From contig NC_088200.1 in assembly GCF_028769735.1 (NCBI RefSeq), positions 73,153,894 to 73,217,893 of the forward strand: a DNA stretch of 64,000 nt, given 5' to 3'. The position numbers and the translations under genes were made by a program. How positions within the stretch are numbered: position 1 is the first letter of the stretch; each line of letters begins with the position of its first letter. This DNA is from Zonotrichia leucophrys gambelii (lineage: Eukaryota; Chordata; Aves; Passeriformes; Passerellidae). Positions 26,501-41,500 of the stretch are shown here, piece after piece. A model generated the notes under the pieces. That model was not told the origin of the DNA. It did not search any database and saw only the letters and a list, made by a program, of their open reading frames with translations.

Positions 26501-29500
26501 AAAAAAAAAAGAAAAAAAAAGCAGCAGCAGCTGTAACTCTAATAGCCCCTTTTGCTTCTAAAAAACCAACAAAGCTTTCCAAAGAGCTCTCTTTTGGATC
26601 TATAGTGAGAATAGATTTTACAAACTTACAATGCTAGCATTTTTAAAACAAGGCCAACCTTCCCCCACTACCGCCCAGAAGTTTGGCTCTTGCCCATCTG
26701 CTCAGGGATTAGCCATCTGCTTGCTTGAATGCTTTAAAGGGTGGGAGAACAAGGTGGATTTTCAAAAGCACACAGCAGTCTCACTAACTGCTTCCCCACA
26801 GCCACCAGCTTGACCTCAATGAGGACCCAAGGAGGCTGGTGGCAAGCACTTATTAAAATCTCAGTATACTGCTTTCCCAGGAATATAAACTGCTAACATT
26901 TGCAATTACTCCATCTCAAGTTATCAAAGTTGTTAAATTACAGGATTAAAGGTTCACCTCCATGAACAGCAAGGAACACAGAGGCACAACACAACAGAGG
27001 AATACCAGTTTTAATCAGCCACAGCCAAGGCTGCCCAGTTCCCAGGGCTGCAAAATTAAAGCATCAGCCCCCTGGTCTCAGGGGGACACCCAGGGTGGGT
27101 CAGCAGGACTCCTTCAAGGGCATTACAGCCCACAGGGCATTGAGCCCAATTCACTGTGGGGTGCCAGGAAAAGTGTTGGGGGAAGAAATCCAGAGGAAGA
27201 ACCAAAGGCAGGCAAAGGAAAGCTTAAGGCACCACGCAGAAGAAGAGCATGGGTCAAGAGTGCAAAAAGAGGAGAAAAAGGGCCAATCATACTTAAGAAA
27301 CACTTGCCTGGCCGTGCTCTGCACCTCATCACCCAATCCATCCTGGATTATAATCTGTTTATTAAATTCTACTTCTAAAAATTTTTCATAATGTGGGGGG
27401 TGTGTGTCTCTATTCTACACACATGTATTTGGAATTCCAAGTGTTCACAGGGACAGGGAATTGAGAGATAGAGGGATCCAGACACCTGTGGAGCCAGCAA
27501 CTGCTGAGACCAGTGTGGAGGTGGGAAAGCCAAGGATTGCAGCCAGTTCCTGGGTGAGCCCTCTGTGTGTGTGTGTATGTGCAATGGGAATCTGAGTATC
27601 AGGGCCTGGAGCGGGGTAGCAGGGCTCAGACAGTCCCCATGCCCTGGTACCAAGAACCTGGCAAACTCTAAGGGGCCAGCTATCAAAAGAGAAATTCATA
27701 TTTTTAATTTGTGTTTTGTACATTTTCATTTTGCACTAGTGGGCTTTGCTCTAAACAGCCAGAGGGGAAGTGGATGTGGCTGATCTATCTTGCATGAGTG
27801 CAGGGATTCTTCCTGCCTGAGCTGACCTAAGCAGGCAGACATATATTTATAGGTATATCCATATTGTGTGTATATTTTGGGAATACACAGTCTTGATAAC
27901 ATGATAGACTTGAGTACATGGAGCTGTAGAAGCCTCAAATTTATCAGGCTACCAGACTTGGCAACTCCTATCAGCAAGTGAAAGATCATCAGATTGATCT
28001 GAATGTTTTCAGAAGATGCCACAAAAAATCCAGCAAGGCACTTACAGAGATCTCTGTAAGATCTATGCAGGAAATAATTTGTTACAATAAGAGTGCTTCA
28101 CTAGAATCTGTCAGTAGTTAAGATTTACAATCAAAAAAAGATCAAAGACAAAGCAAGATGCCAGCTGGCCTGGCCTTGGGTCAATAAATCTTGCCTTAGT
28201 AATTTAGCTTCTAAAGCAAATCAGAAGCAAACAGCATTCACTGAAATCAAGGCAGGTGATGACTTTGAGGTCTATGTTAAATTATTTTGTTTCTCCCTGT
28301 CAAGTGTGTACACTGAGGGTCCCTTAGTGCAGTTTTACAAAACTGCAATCTGTACATGAAAAACACTATTTCAGTATGACAGATTGATCTCTGAACCCAC
28401 TGGACAAACTGAGCAGGGGAAAAAAAAAAAAAGAAAATAACCCCACTTATTAGTATTTTTTAACAACTAAGTTAATTTGACTGATAAATGAAACTCCATT
28501 TGCATTCCATTTCTAAGAAATACTCATTTCTCAGAACAGCAAAATTAAAACATCAATTTGCGCATTTAGTGCAAGAAATTTGTGATGAGTTTTTCAAGAT
28601 ATTAGGCAATTGCAAGTTTTGCTTTGTTATCATCAAATCAGTATTCAACAGTGTTTAAATACAATCACTTAAAAAATACTGTTTTGCGCACCAGTATTCC
28701 CAGAAATAACACACAAATAATTTAAACCCAGAGCACAAAAAATTAAGATTTGATGCTATGCAGCACTTCAGGGGTCATTAAATTCCTGTTAACAACATTT
28801 TAATCCCATGCAGTACTTCAGCAACTTAAGCAAAAAAAGGCAACAGCATACAACAGGGATGAAACCTCTAACTTCCACTTGATTTTCTCAACTGTAGAAA
28901 ATTGGGGTGAAAAGTTTTCCCAGGTTTCAGAATTAATTACCTGCAGATAGGTCAAAGAACATTCAAGGGAAAAAAAAACAACCCAACCTTGTAGCTTTAA
29001 CGCATTACATGATTAAGAACAATACCGCATCCTACATTTTAGAAGTAAAAGCTCTTTGCAAAAATTAAGAGACTCATACAGCAATAAGGAATTTATGGTT
29101 TGAATCTGACCAACATTATCAAAAGCACAATCAGAGGGTTATGAGCAGGACAGGACACATTCCTCTTCAGACTTCAAGAGCTTTGTCAGCAGTAGATCCC
29201 CACTGCAGGTGAATATTCTCAGTCTGAAAAGAAACTTGCAGGATAGCAACTCTGAAATGCCTAACAGGAGCTCAAATCTTGTGTCATTTAACTCTCCCCT
29301 CCACAGGTTTGTTCCCAAGATCACACTTCCCACAGGAGAAGGCATAAAAAAGGAGAGGTGCTTCTTACAATCAGTAATATCATACTTGAGTCTGAGACTG
29401 AAATTACAGTCAAGAAAGAAGAAAAATTAAATAGAATGGAGAGAGTGATTGGCCTAACACCGTAATAAAAACTTAAAATCAAAACCAGAAGCAACAGAAA

Positions 29501-32500
29501 CAGGAACCCATTCTTGGAGGCTTATCCATACCTGTCAATTGATGATGGACTGACAGCAGCTGGTGCCTCAGGTGGTTTTTCTTCAGGCTTCTCCTCTTTC
29601 GGAGCACTCACAGGTGCTGGCTCACAAGCCACTGCATCTGGTGCTGGTGGTGGAGGGACAGGAGCTGGCACAGGGGCAGGAACAGGGATTGGTGCAGCAA
29701 CTGCTGTGGGAGCTGCAGTTGTTGAGCCAACAGTGGAAGTGGCATTTGACGGCTGAGTCGCTCCAGCTGCTGCTTTGGGCTACAGGAGGACAAAAGAGTT
29801 CAGGCACGGAACAAAGATCATAAATCCACGGCTCTCTGAGTTCTGTTAAGACCATTTGTGTTTGCTCTCGCTGCCTCAACATAAGCACAACATTAAAATG
29901 TTGCAAGACATTAGTTCTCTCTTGCCCTTCACTGTGTTTAAACAAGCAACTGAGGGCGTCACTGAGGTACTCACACACCTGAGCGCTCACACTCTGAAGT
30001 GAAATTCAAAGATCTAAATATTTACAGACCACAATATTCTAAATATGAAAACAATCCTGAGTTTTACAGAGGCACATTTTCCAGAAGAAGCCAAGACAGT
30101 TGCCAAAAACTATCTGCAGAACAAGCATAAGCTTTTCTCACTTTTTTCAGATGTGGAAAAAAGTGATTAAGACAGACATCACATTTCATTACAAAATGCT
30201 GTTTGCTGGAACACAAGATGAGAAAAAAATTAAACTTCACCTGCAACATGTTTCAGTTATGCAATCTATGCATTCAGAGCACTAAAATAACATCTCTTCA
30301 GTTCATGAAGTAAGCACCAAGGATAAAGCAGAATGAAGGACTACCAAACTTACAGCAGAATATTTAGAGTGAATAATACTTGTATGCAATTGTGAAATAA
30401 TCTTCACATCTCTAATGGAAACCTGAATTTTTCTTGGATGCAGTATTAATCCCATTATATAAAAATAGCCCCAAGGGCTGACAAAGCTGACCCCAATCTT
30501 TGCCTTTCCAAGAGAAATGGTGAACTTCAGCAAAACTACTTATTCAAGGTGCACCACTTTCAGACATTGCCTGCTTGAAGAAGAAAACATTTACTTCCTC
30601 CTTTTGTCTGCAAGGAGAGGTAAAAGCTTAAGAATGAATAGCTTCCAACATGATGGGCACAGCAAATAACATTTTAATAAGCACTCAGCGAAGAACACTG
30701 ACACAGTAGGAATGCAAGGGGAGGTTATTTTCTGCTGGATTCCTAAACCTTAATGCAACAACGTCTGAGCATCAGACAAAGTTAGCAATCTGTGTCTACA
30801 TGACTGGGCATGTCTTACCCACAACAGAATCAGGAAAGGGCAATTGAGCTCCAAGAGCAGCAAAAAGATTGCAAGACTGAAGAAATGCCCAAAGTACAGG
30901 TCCTTTATTATCAGAATATACTGAATTTAGCAGTTCTTCACAGAGATCTGCCTTTAGAATCATAGAATTGTTGAGAAGACCTCTAAAATGATTGAATCTA
31001 ACCCAGCACTGCCACACACACCACGAAACAGTGTCCCTAAGTACCTCAGCCACACATTTCTTGAACATTTCCAGGAGTGGCAGTTGCACAACTTCTCTGG
31101 AGCCTTCTGCCATCAACAACATGAAAAACTGGACTCTGACATCTCATCTGCACCTGTTTTCTTGTACTGATAAATGCCCCTGTGGCAAACCACAGACTAG
31201 CAAGCTGTTCATTCAGGAAGAGAGCAACAACAGTTATCTTTAACAAGCCCACTGGTTTAATTATGTTTACTATCACCAGAGATAAATAAGGGGCATCAGA
31301 ATATATTGTTTTCTTTGTCAGGAGGAGGAACTCGAGCTTCAAAATTAATTTAATATTGAAAACACAAATGAAGCCAGTTTGATTCAGATCGCCTGGAATG
31401 CCTGGAAAATCAGTGGCTTGATTCCTGGAAGCAGCCTGACAAGTGGTTCAGAGAAGAAATACTTCAAACACATGTCACAGTCATTCCCTATAAATTGCAC
31501 TTGCAGGCTTTCAAAACCCACAGGTTTGTTTACTGCCAGATGTATCCTGTCTCTACTGGTTTATGCTCTTGAGTTTGACAGGAGAAAAAGCCATGAACTA
31601 TGAAAAGCAACATGGCAAGGCTAGAAGAGATCCATACAGAGGATTTAACCACAAACTACCTAGGTTGCCTTCTTCCTTTTAATAATAAAAGGGAAAAAAT
31701 AACAGAGAGACATGAAAGAGCAAACAGTAAAATCAGCCATTAACAATTTTTTTTCTTTAATACATATATTCAGCACAGAGCAAAAGCAAAAATCAGCCCA
31801 GGCAAACCAAGACTATGAAGCAATATTTTTTATCTATTCACACAAGCTTTTTACTGTTGATCTGAATTTGCTTATGATGAAATTCCACTGGTTTTAAGAA
31901 TGGATATATACACCTACTAATCACAAGAAGAAATAGAATTAAATCAATGAAGCTTCCTACTCAAAAGAAACCATTACTCACCTTTGTCACCATAACCACC
32001 ACAAAGTTCTTCTCATCTATCTTGTATTCTTTAAGAGCAGTTTCATCATTAAGGATTTTACCTGAGAAATTAAACAGGCAAAAATTAAAAAGCTGTTTAA
32101 CAAATCAATAAATGGTCTTGGGATTTCCTCAAGAAAACATGTTTTATGCAGATTATAAATAAATGTTAATTCAACAAAAAGCAGTTTGGCCATTAAGCTT
32201 TGGAAGCAGAGCCACACTTTTTCTCATGTGATGTACAGAATAATGGATAGCTTGAGGGCTGCTGCCCTAAGTGTTGCAGATGCTTTAAAACCATTTAAAA
32301 TAAAAGCATGAAATCTGGAAAGAGTCACTGGAATCTGGAAAGATCCTTAACAAAGATATATGTAATACAGAGGAAAGGCATTAACACACAAAAAGCTTAA
32401 CCGAGTAACTTATGTCTGCTTACACAGTAAGGGAAATTCCTTTCTACTTATCTTCCATTTGTTCTTCAGATAAGAGCATTGCCTGCAATAACAAGTGTGT

Positions 32501-35500
32501 GACCTTGCAACTTTAACAATTTGCAAGGCTAAAACATTAGAAAAAGCTAGAACTATTCCATAATTTGCCATCTTGACAGAAGGATGAAAAAGCTATCAGA
32601 CAAACCCAGAAACATCTGTTATACTACAACTTTTGATGTTTCACAAGCAGAGGTGGTACTGTGACAAAATAGATTTGCATCACTTCTACAAGAACTTAGG
32701 AACACAGTAAATCACATACTCTTTGCCTTTTCTTAGAATAAGCTGACTTGGAGGTAGCACCACAAATCAGAAAAACAAGTCTGCATTCCAGTGAGTTTTA
32801 TAGCACTGATTTCCACTACAGAATTTTCAGGGAATATTTTACAATTTAAACTGATTAATTTTCTGAACATGTGCCACAGACTACTTCCATTTCATAACAT
32901 CTCCAGTGGTCTGCAACAAGAAGGACACATCCTTATCCTGATGATTGCAAGGAAATCAAGCAACACATACACTCTGTGGGCACTCAGAACACAAATGACT
33001 GGTTCCACCAGTCTTGCAGGTCAAACACTCAAGGAAGTATTACATGTTGTGCAGTAATAGCAATACCTGTAGCATCTGACTCAGAACCTTCAAGGGTTTA
33101 CTCACAAATTTTTATAGGCACTTCGGGGAAGGCTTTAATGAATGTGTTTGCAATATAATATATATACTTTATGAAAGTATACATACAGACATCCTGTCTT
33201 CTCAGAACTCGTCACTCTCAGGGTTTCTAGAGCTCACCCAAATTCAGATGTCAACACAATGGACAATCAGAGCCTCTCTAATCAAAGTCAGCTGGGGGTG
33301 TCACTTTGCTTTACCAAACTACAAAAATTCCACAGTTTAATAATTTTAATAATAATTCATTTTAATAAAAGTAAAAACATCATCAATATACCCTCATATC
33401 TCTTGTCCAAGAAAAAGAAAAAAAAGATAATCCGTCTTTGTACAATATTATATTATCAATTTATTTCCTACATTTCCTACTGCTTGTGAGGGTTATTCAA
33501 TATTGCAGATACATTCTGACTTCACAAAACACTCCAGTCATGTCACAGAATCTTATGCAATCTTTGATTTTTGCAATCACAGAAACACAATATTAAGAGT
33601 GCCACGCACTCTTAATACACACATTGCACAAAACCTTCTGCCTGGTTCACATTTCTTCGTTGTGCAAGAGACTTCCACCTTCATGTTCTTGACGTGCAGT
33701 CCCCCCAGTGAAGTACCAGGGACATAAAACTTGCTATGGGATGTTGTCCAGAGGAGCTGTACAAACACAGAGACTCACAGCTTCTCTCCCATCAGCATCT
33801 CTCCACTGTTAACAGTGGCTTTGGCTTATCACAAGTAAAAGCTTTGTACTGGTTACAAAGCAGTACATGACAAAAGTGAAAAGTCCACCAAAGTTTCTTT
33901 CAGACCCAGTTTTAGAGAAAATAAAACACTAGAGGGAGTACTGGAATAGCACCAAAGTTCTGAGATGAAGTGAAAACAAAAAAATGGATTTCTGTATTAG
34001 CACCAGAATGAACAAGACAAGTAAAATAAACCTGAAATAAGTTAATTTCATGTTTTTAACTAACATTAGTCTGCTTTTTGCTAGTACATAATGCACAAGC
34101 TCTGACAGAGCTGAAAAGTATTGAAAGGACCTTTGTACAGCAAGGATTTGGTGGTGAGTTTCTTTTGTCAATCCAAAAGAAATAATCTAGCTTTTAATTC
34201 TTTGTGGTATATACCGCAGTGCTTCAGCTATACACAGCATAAATTGAAAAAGAAAAGAATTAAGCCAGAACAGCAGCTTTGACCTGCTTAAATTCTGAAT
34301 TCTTGTAAAAAAAAGCTATTTCTTCTTCACCCAGCATATTCCTAAGACATCATGTTACAAGAGAAAAGATGTCAGACACACATGCATTAAAACCTAAAAA
34401 ATTCTAATTCAAAATTAAGAGTTCCCTTTGACATTGTGTTAATTTTTCTGTTTGTGGAGGTTTTTATCCTGTCTCTACTTCAGTACTCAGAATTCTTAGA
34501 AGACTTAACATTCACATCCAAGTCAAACAACAACATAAAATAAAGCATGTTCAGATAAGTTATCTTCAGAATATCCATTACCTGCATAAATTAGTTTTTG
34601 GCCAGCTACTGGAAAGGCATCTTTCCCCCTTTCTGATTCAATCTTCTCTTTCAGAGCCTTCACCTGAAGCACAAAAACAGTCTTAATGAAAACAAAGTTC
34701 ACAGTACAAACCTCATTAAGTATACTTCAAGTTTTAAATGCTGAAGAGTAGTTTCAATCATGCCTTGATTATGTCAAGTTTATCAGCCTTCAGAATATGT
34801 CACTGTAGCCACTTTGCAGAGCAACATGCCCCTTTCCCTTTCTGTGCTGAATCAAATCAGGTAATTAATTCTTCCATGAGAAGTTATTTGTATGAGTGCA
34901 CAACACAGTGAAAAAGTAAATTAAGAAACTTGGGGAGGAAAAACGTTTTCATCTCTTGACCCATTTGCCCTGGTCTTTCCCTGAATGCAGAGGGTACAGC
35001 TGCTATAAACAGAGAGGAAGGTTTTCATCATCATAACCACTTTTCAGGGAATTCCTGGTGGGTTTTTTTGGCAAGATCACCATGACATCCAACCTTGAAG
35101 TCCCCGCATGCAAAGACTTGTGCAAAATGTTCAGATGCTTATCTTACATAAATTGTTTTCAACTCCTCCCTCTCCACCACAATTTCTGGAGCTCCACACA
35201 GCAATTCAAAGCCTATGCATTTACTGGCTTGCACTGATGCATCACCCACACTCTCGCAGCACCAACAGCTCAAGTGGCACTGCTAGCTGCTGTCATGTAT
35301 GAGAACGGACTCAGTTCTCCAGGAAAACTCTGTAATGCTACCCTGAGGAGGAAAAGGAAGCTCCTGTAAAAGCATTCCTGCACTGACACATCTGCAGTCA
35401 TGTTTTAAGACAAACTGCCTGCACACAGAGTCAATACTTCTTGCATTTTTGCAGACACTCCCAGCATAGAGAAAACAAAGACAACCAATCTGCTATGAGC

Positions 35501-38500
35501 TTATTACTACAAGCTAACATCACCCTCTAAAGGTTGGGTTTTTTTTTTTATCCTGAATGTTCAAAAAATCTATTTCATAAAGCTCTGCAAGGATACAGAA
35601 CGCAACATATTGCTTCCCTCTATGGAACTAAACAAAAATAGGGAGCCAGCTCTTTTTCCCCAGCAGATGAAGAAAGGATGTTTTTGGTATTTTGTACCAT
35701 ACATGCCATCCCAGCACCTGCCAAATGCTTTGGAATTAGTCTCCAACCAGGCAGTTGCTCTCCCACAGCAAAACTAAGAGCAGTTCACTGCCACCCGTAA
35801 GTCCTGAGGATAATCAAATTTGACAGTAGTTTGCTGAAAGCATCATCATTCTCACGCACTTACTTTACAGCAATCTGTCCTATACTTGGATTTACATTTA
35901 TTTTTAAAGCATATTTTCTTGAAAATTAAAAATATGAACTTGTTAATTCCTCCCCAGTTTTAAGGATGGAAGTGACTCATGTTGCTGCTGAACAATCTCC
36001 TTCACCACAGATAAGCCATCAAGGATTTTTTTCCTAAATTTTAATAATAATACTGTCTAATACTTCACACAACTTCATTTAAAGTCCTGCATGCACTAGG
36101 GCAAATCCCTTGAATCATGTTAAAAGTGTGTTAAGTTTGCAAATGTCTACTTTTTAACACCCTCCTTATATATTCTTATGCTCTTGTACCAATCAAAGAT
36201 AATGACTCCAGACTACTTCTTTTGTACCCAGGTACCATGTTTGTCGTAGATTTGTAAGAAATATTGCAATGTGACTAATGTGCACAATCTATTTTCAGGG
36301 AGAAAATTAAAGTTTGTTTCATGTCCACTGCATAAATCAAGGTACTGGCTTCAAATGTCAACTTAGTCTCCCTTATTTTCTATTGTTTTATTCCAGACAA
36401 CAGTCTTTTTCCCACAGGGAACAAAACCAAGATGTGTTCCTTCAAACATAAATGTTTGAACAGCTAACAGTCCAGGTCAGGACACACTGAACACACATGT
36501 TGATTTACTGCACAATAATTGGATCCATGAGAAGGAGTTAAGATATTTACTGCAGGAGGATCCAACAATTCATTTGCCTTTGCTGACCACCTGTGTGTAG
36601 CATTTCCCCTTGTTATTACTGTGCTGTGATTGATGTACTGCAAGCGACCCGAGGCACTGCTGCCTTCCAAAACCTCCCAAAATAAGTCTGCAAACTCCCC
36701 TCCATAAGCCTGCAACAAACAGGACTATGCTTTCATCCCTTTGGCAGGTGGCATTCATCTCCAGACGTAGGCAAACTTCCATTTACACCACGGAGCCAAA
36801 GGAAATTAAAAAAAATTTTTTCTGGGAATCTGTTCCAGTATTTCACCACCCTCACTGCACAAAATCCCTTCCTTACATCTACTCTTAACAGGCCTGCTAG
36901 GAGTAGATGTATCTTATATACATCTTTCTTATAAAGAACCTTCTGTTTGGCACTGGAAGGTTCTCCAAGATCTCCCCAGAGCCTTCTCTTCTCCAACCTG
37001 GACAAGCCCAGCTCTCTCAGCCTGTCTCCACAGGAGCATCCCACCCTTTGAACATCTTCATGGCCTCCTCTGGACCAGCTCCAAACAGTCCACATCCTTC
37101 ATGTGCTGAGCACCACCAAGAGCACACAGTCCCATAATATCCCGCAGGATTACACCTAGGAAAACTAACTCAGCAGCCACAGGCAGTTTCAGCCTTGTGG
37201 GGCATTCAGGTGGCTGTGCTTCAGCTGTACTGGCCCCCTCCACAATCCAAAAACCCTCTCTGCATGCTAATACTGACATAATTTTTATTATTGTGGTGGT
37301 TTAGGCCAGGACAGACTAAAGACATGTACTAATTACTATGCAGTAACTGGATCCACCTGAAGCAGTTTGGTATTTATTGCCTCAGTGAAATGGTTATCAA
37401 TGCAAATAACACATGAGGTTACAGAACCATGTGGTCTTCTGAACATAAAGACAAACTACAGGTTTTCTCCTAGAGAATAGAGATAATCTTTGGCTAAAGC
37501 TTGCCAGTACAGGGGCCACCATTAACTTCTTAATTCTTGAAAAGACTGGAAATCCTGAGGAGAAAAGGCCGTTACAGTTTTCAGTGCTGGTCTTTATTCT
37601 CTGTCTGTATTCTTGCCACATACATCAATCAGTTTAAGAACAGATTATATACTAAACTGGAACACAAATTACTTCTGTTCTCTGGCTGACAGCTTACAAA
37701 AATCTAAAAGGAATTTAAGCTTAACATAACTGTGCCAATTTACAGTATTTTGCTACCTATGCCCAGGGACACTGCCATTTGCAAAGGGGAAGATCATTTA
37801 CATGGGTCTCTCATTTAATTGGGCATTCACTCTACTGTGACCTTTTGCCAGCCAAAGATACTCAATATCTTATGGTGACTGACAGTAATCCACCATGGGC
37901 TCCTAATCACAAATTAAAAATTTAAAATTCTGTCATGTCATTCAAGTTGCTCCTTTAAAACTGAAAATACATCAAATAGTCGAGTAATTTCAAGATTACA
38001 TTCAAAAACATTTCAGAGCATTGCTTAACTGCTTTATAAAGAATAGTGATTTAGATAAGAGAATCTGTCCTATCCCAAATGGATACAATGAACGGACTGG
38101 ATCACACCTATTCAAAGGAACAAACAAAAGGACTTAAACCAACTCTTAACTACTAGAGCTTGAACCTGCAAGAAAATGCAGTCAGCTGCAGACCACATCA
38201 CTCTCCTATCAGAGACAGAAGTTCAAGAAAACACTCGGGCTAAAATAAAAAGTGCTTTCCTATCTTCTGGCTTTCATCACTGCCTAGTCTAGGAGGCCAG
38301 AAACACATCATTTGCAGAGGATCAATATTAATTCTCAGGAAAAAAAAAAAGGAATAGATAAGATCAGATACATCAATTTCCTCTTGCAGTTCTAACTGGA
38401 GTGATGAAGACACAGTAAGAAATAACTGTGCCATTAATTCTGTGTAAGAGGGGAAAATGCAAAACAACCGGCATGTCAGACAATAGTATAATCCACCTTC

Positions 38501-41500
38501 ATTTAGATTTAAACCATAGATGTTCCATTTTCAAGGAGGAACTAAAAAAACAGAGAGAAAGATAAATATATATATATAGAGAGAGAGAGAGGCTCTCTCA
38601 ATGCTTTTCAGAAAATACAACTGCATCTTCCAGCTGCTGGTGCAGTGAAAGGCTGAAAAAAGCAACATCCTAAACTTTGCCTCTAGCAAATTAGGTGGCT
38701 GAGAACCTGACTTCAGCACCATTATTGGTTATTAAGTGAAAATTAATTTTGGGGAAGCACACCCAGCACATTGATCCATCAAACTGAGAAATCATTCACA
38801 GATTATGATTTATTTTACTCATAAATACAGATCCATAAACCAAACCTTCAGGCTTCCTAGCTTTATTCAACCTGATTAGGGTTCAAAATGTATTTCAGAC
38901 CTCACCAAATCCCATTTTTCCTCTACCCTTATAAAATTTCACAGCACAATAAACAGAGCCTGTACTTTATGGCAATAACTTTAGGAATGAGCATCAATTC
39001 ATCTACAAACACTTTACCCTAAAGATTCAGAAACAGCACACTAACAAGCCAAGATGACTTTCTTCTGTCCCCTATAAACTCAGATGTGAAACTCTCCCAA
39101 CTACTCAGAAACTAAATGCAATGTCCTCGAGAATATATTATGCCATGCAGTCTGTTTAATAAAGAGCTAGAGCTGACTGACTCCTAACTGAAAAACTGAG
39201 GTCTTCCAAAGAAATACCAGTCATCAACTGCATCCCAGACAGGCATCTAAAAATGGGTTTCATGAAATCACCAGTGCTGAGTTTCCCAGTTGTTCCTTGC
39301 AGTCACTTTTTGCCAGCTAAGCGAGCAGGGCATGCTGGGTTCCATCCAGGCAAGCAGTTCCCATTGATCACACACCCCTCTCCCTTTCCCTCTCACACAC
39401 CAATTTTCATTGCTCCCACCTCATATAAATGCTAACACAGAAGAGGCAAGAATCATCAGTTAATTCAGAGACTCATTTCATAAATCCCAATGAAAAGGTG
39501 AATAGTGTACTTTCATCAGCTTTAATCTATAATTACACAGGCAAGGCAAATTGCTGAATTTCTTGAGATGCTGGGAGAAACTGAACACAAAGCTGGAAAG
39601 GGTCTCTTCTGACATCAAGCCACAAACCCATCTCCCACACCATGATCTCCATCAGGGATCTGATGCACCCACAGACAAGGTTCTTTGCTACCTCTACCAC
39701 GAGGCTGCTACAAAGTTTACTCTGATATTGGAAGTCTTTTCCTAGATTCCACCCCAAGTTAATTCACAGACTATTAATACTGATTTGTTCTTGTGCTGAT
39801 GTTATCATTCAAGCATGAGCAGCCTTCCCACATCCAGCGGTGCTTGCCAGTGTGAAACATTTACATAATTTCACCAAAACTTTGAGCTAAACCAAGCAGG
39901 TCTCTTTAGTTTCCTTTCATGTCAGAGTCACAGTTTCCCACAGGCTCCAGGCACCTCTTTCCAAAGGCAGAAATTCACTGCCCTTGGGAACAGCTGGCCA
40001 GCACACTTAAAGCAGATCAGCATCACTACTCTCCCTGGTTGTTTTAGGATCAATGATCTTCAGGGCTTCACCTGTTAATGAACCCAATTCCAATTAATCC
40101 ATGCTGCTCATTTGAGAGCTGTTTACCAAAGTCTGACCCTCAATTAGGCAGACAGGTACTAATACTAAACCTTGTATTTCTCAATGACATCATGCTTCTG
40201 TTGATTTGTAATGAAAATCTTATCAAATGAATTAAAGGACTCTGAAGAGATGGATCCCAAGACCAACCGTGAAAGACCCTCACTACCAATCTAGCTCTGC
40301 TGAACTGCTTCTCTTGGAGGATAAATGCTGCACAGAGGGTTTTTTTAAAAATCTACATTATAATTCTGTACCACTCTTCATCTTTTTCTGTAGTAAGCTG
40401 ACGTGTTTCTCCCAGACTTTGAGAAAAGTCATAGTTAGACAAGCACAAAAGATTTTACTCCAACGGGCTTTGCTCTTTTCCTCCTCCCTGAGGGAGGGCA
40501 TCATACTCTGAAAATTCGTTTAGAATTTAGGCTTAATATTCCCGAGTTTTCTCCTCCTACTGCCCTTGTAAATATATTTACCACATGTTGTACTGCTACA
40601 CAGCTACTGCTCAAAGTCAGGCGAGGACAATGCAGCTGTACCAGACAATAAACCTGCTAATGAAGCAACAAAATGACCAGTGCAACAGGTTTTACTACCC
40701 TTAATCAAACTCCGTGATCAGCAACTGATTAATGACAAATACTGTGCCTACTACTGAAAACATGCAGAGGATAAGAAATTACTAAGCTCATAAGCCAAGG
40801 CTTCACAGTTCTTTTACTGGTAAAAATCTATTTGGTTCCAGCTACTTCTTTCTACAAATCATAAAAGCAGGCTTTTCTGGAACAAAACTCCATTTACAGC
40901 GTTCTCTTATATTTTCTTTCTAAACAGGACAGTCATATTTGGTCAGAAGGCAATAATAATGGTGGTTACATGAACAGATCACTGCCCTACTTCAGGCCCC
41001 AAAGGCATAACAGATACAGTAATTGGGAAGAACCACAGGAGAGGAAGAGCCTTGTGAATCCAGGCAGGCTTACGAGCTTAGTAAGTGCCTGGGAAAAAAA
41101 CCAAAACAGTTGTACTCCAATAAACAAGGCATCTAGAATTACTCCAGCATTTAAAAACAGACAGGATAAAGCATTCATAAGCTCCTCTATTTACTTGCTG
41201 TATTTACAGCTGCTGAATTTTGCATATAAAGAAAGAAGCAGCATCCTCTGAAGAAAAATAATCTGGAATTGTCAAGGTAAAAATCTAAATTCAGCCCCGA
41301 CATTTACTTTCTCTGCAATTACCTCTACCTGACATTTACTTTCTCTGCAATTACCTCTACCTTTCTACTTTCCTCTATAAAATGTATCTCATCTACACAC
41401 AAGTGAAATTTATAAGTCTAGTAATCGTTGTGCACTGGCCAGAGATCAAGAGAAATAATTTCTGATCTCAAAGCTGGCCTCCAGGCCTCCACACACTTCT

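Noticed and set aside
26962..27378. 138-codon plus-strand frame in intron 4
   Set aside because: Lies within repeat-like DNA, has no recognised domain, and its product is basic and low in information. Treated as part of the LTR-like insertion.
29622..29990. Ser/Cys-rich minus-strand frame overlapping RAD23B exon 4
   Set aside because: A shifted frame of the Pro/Ala linker exon. The phase-correct frame gives the RAD23B linker.
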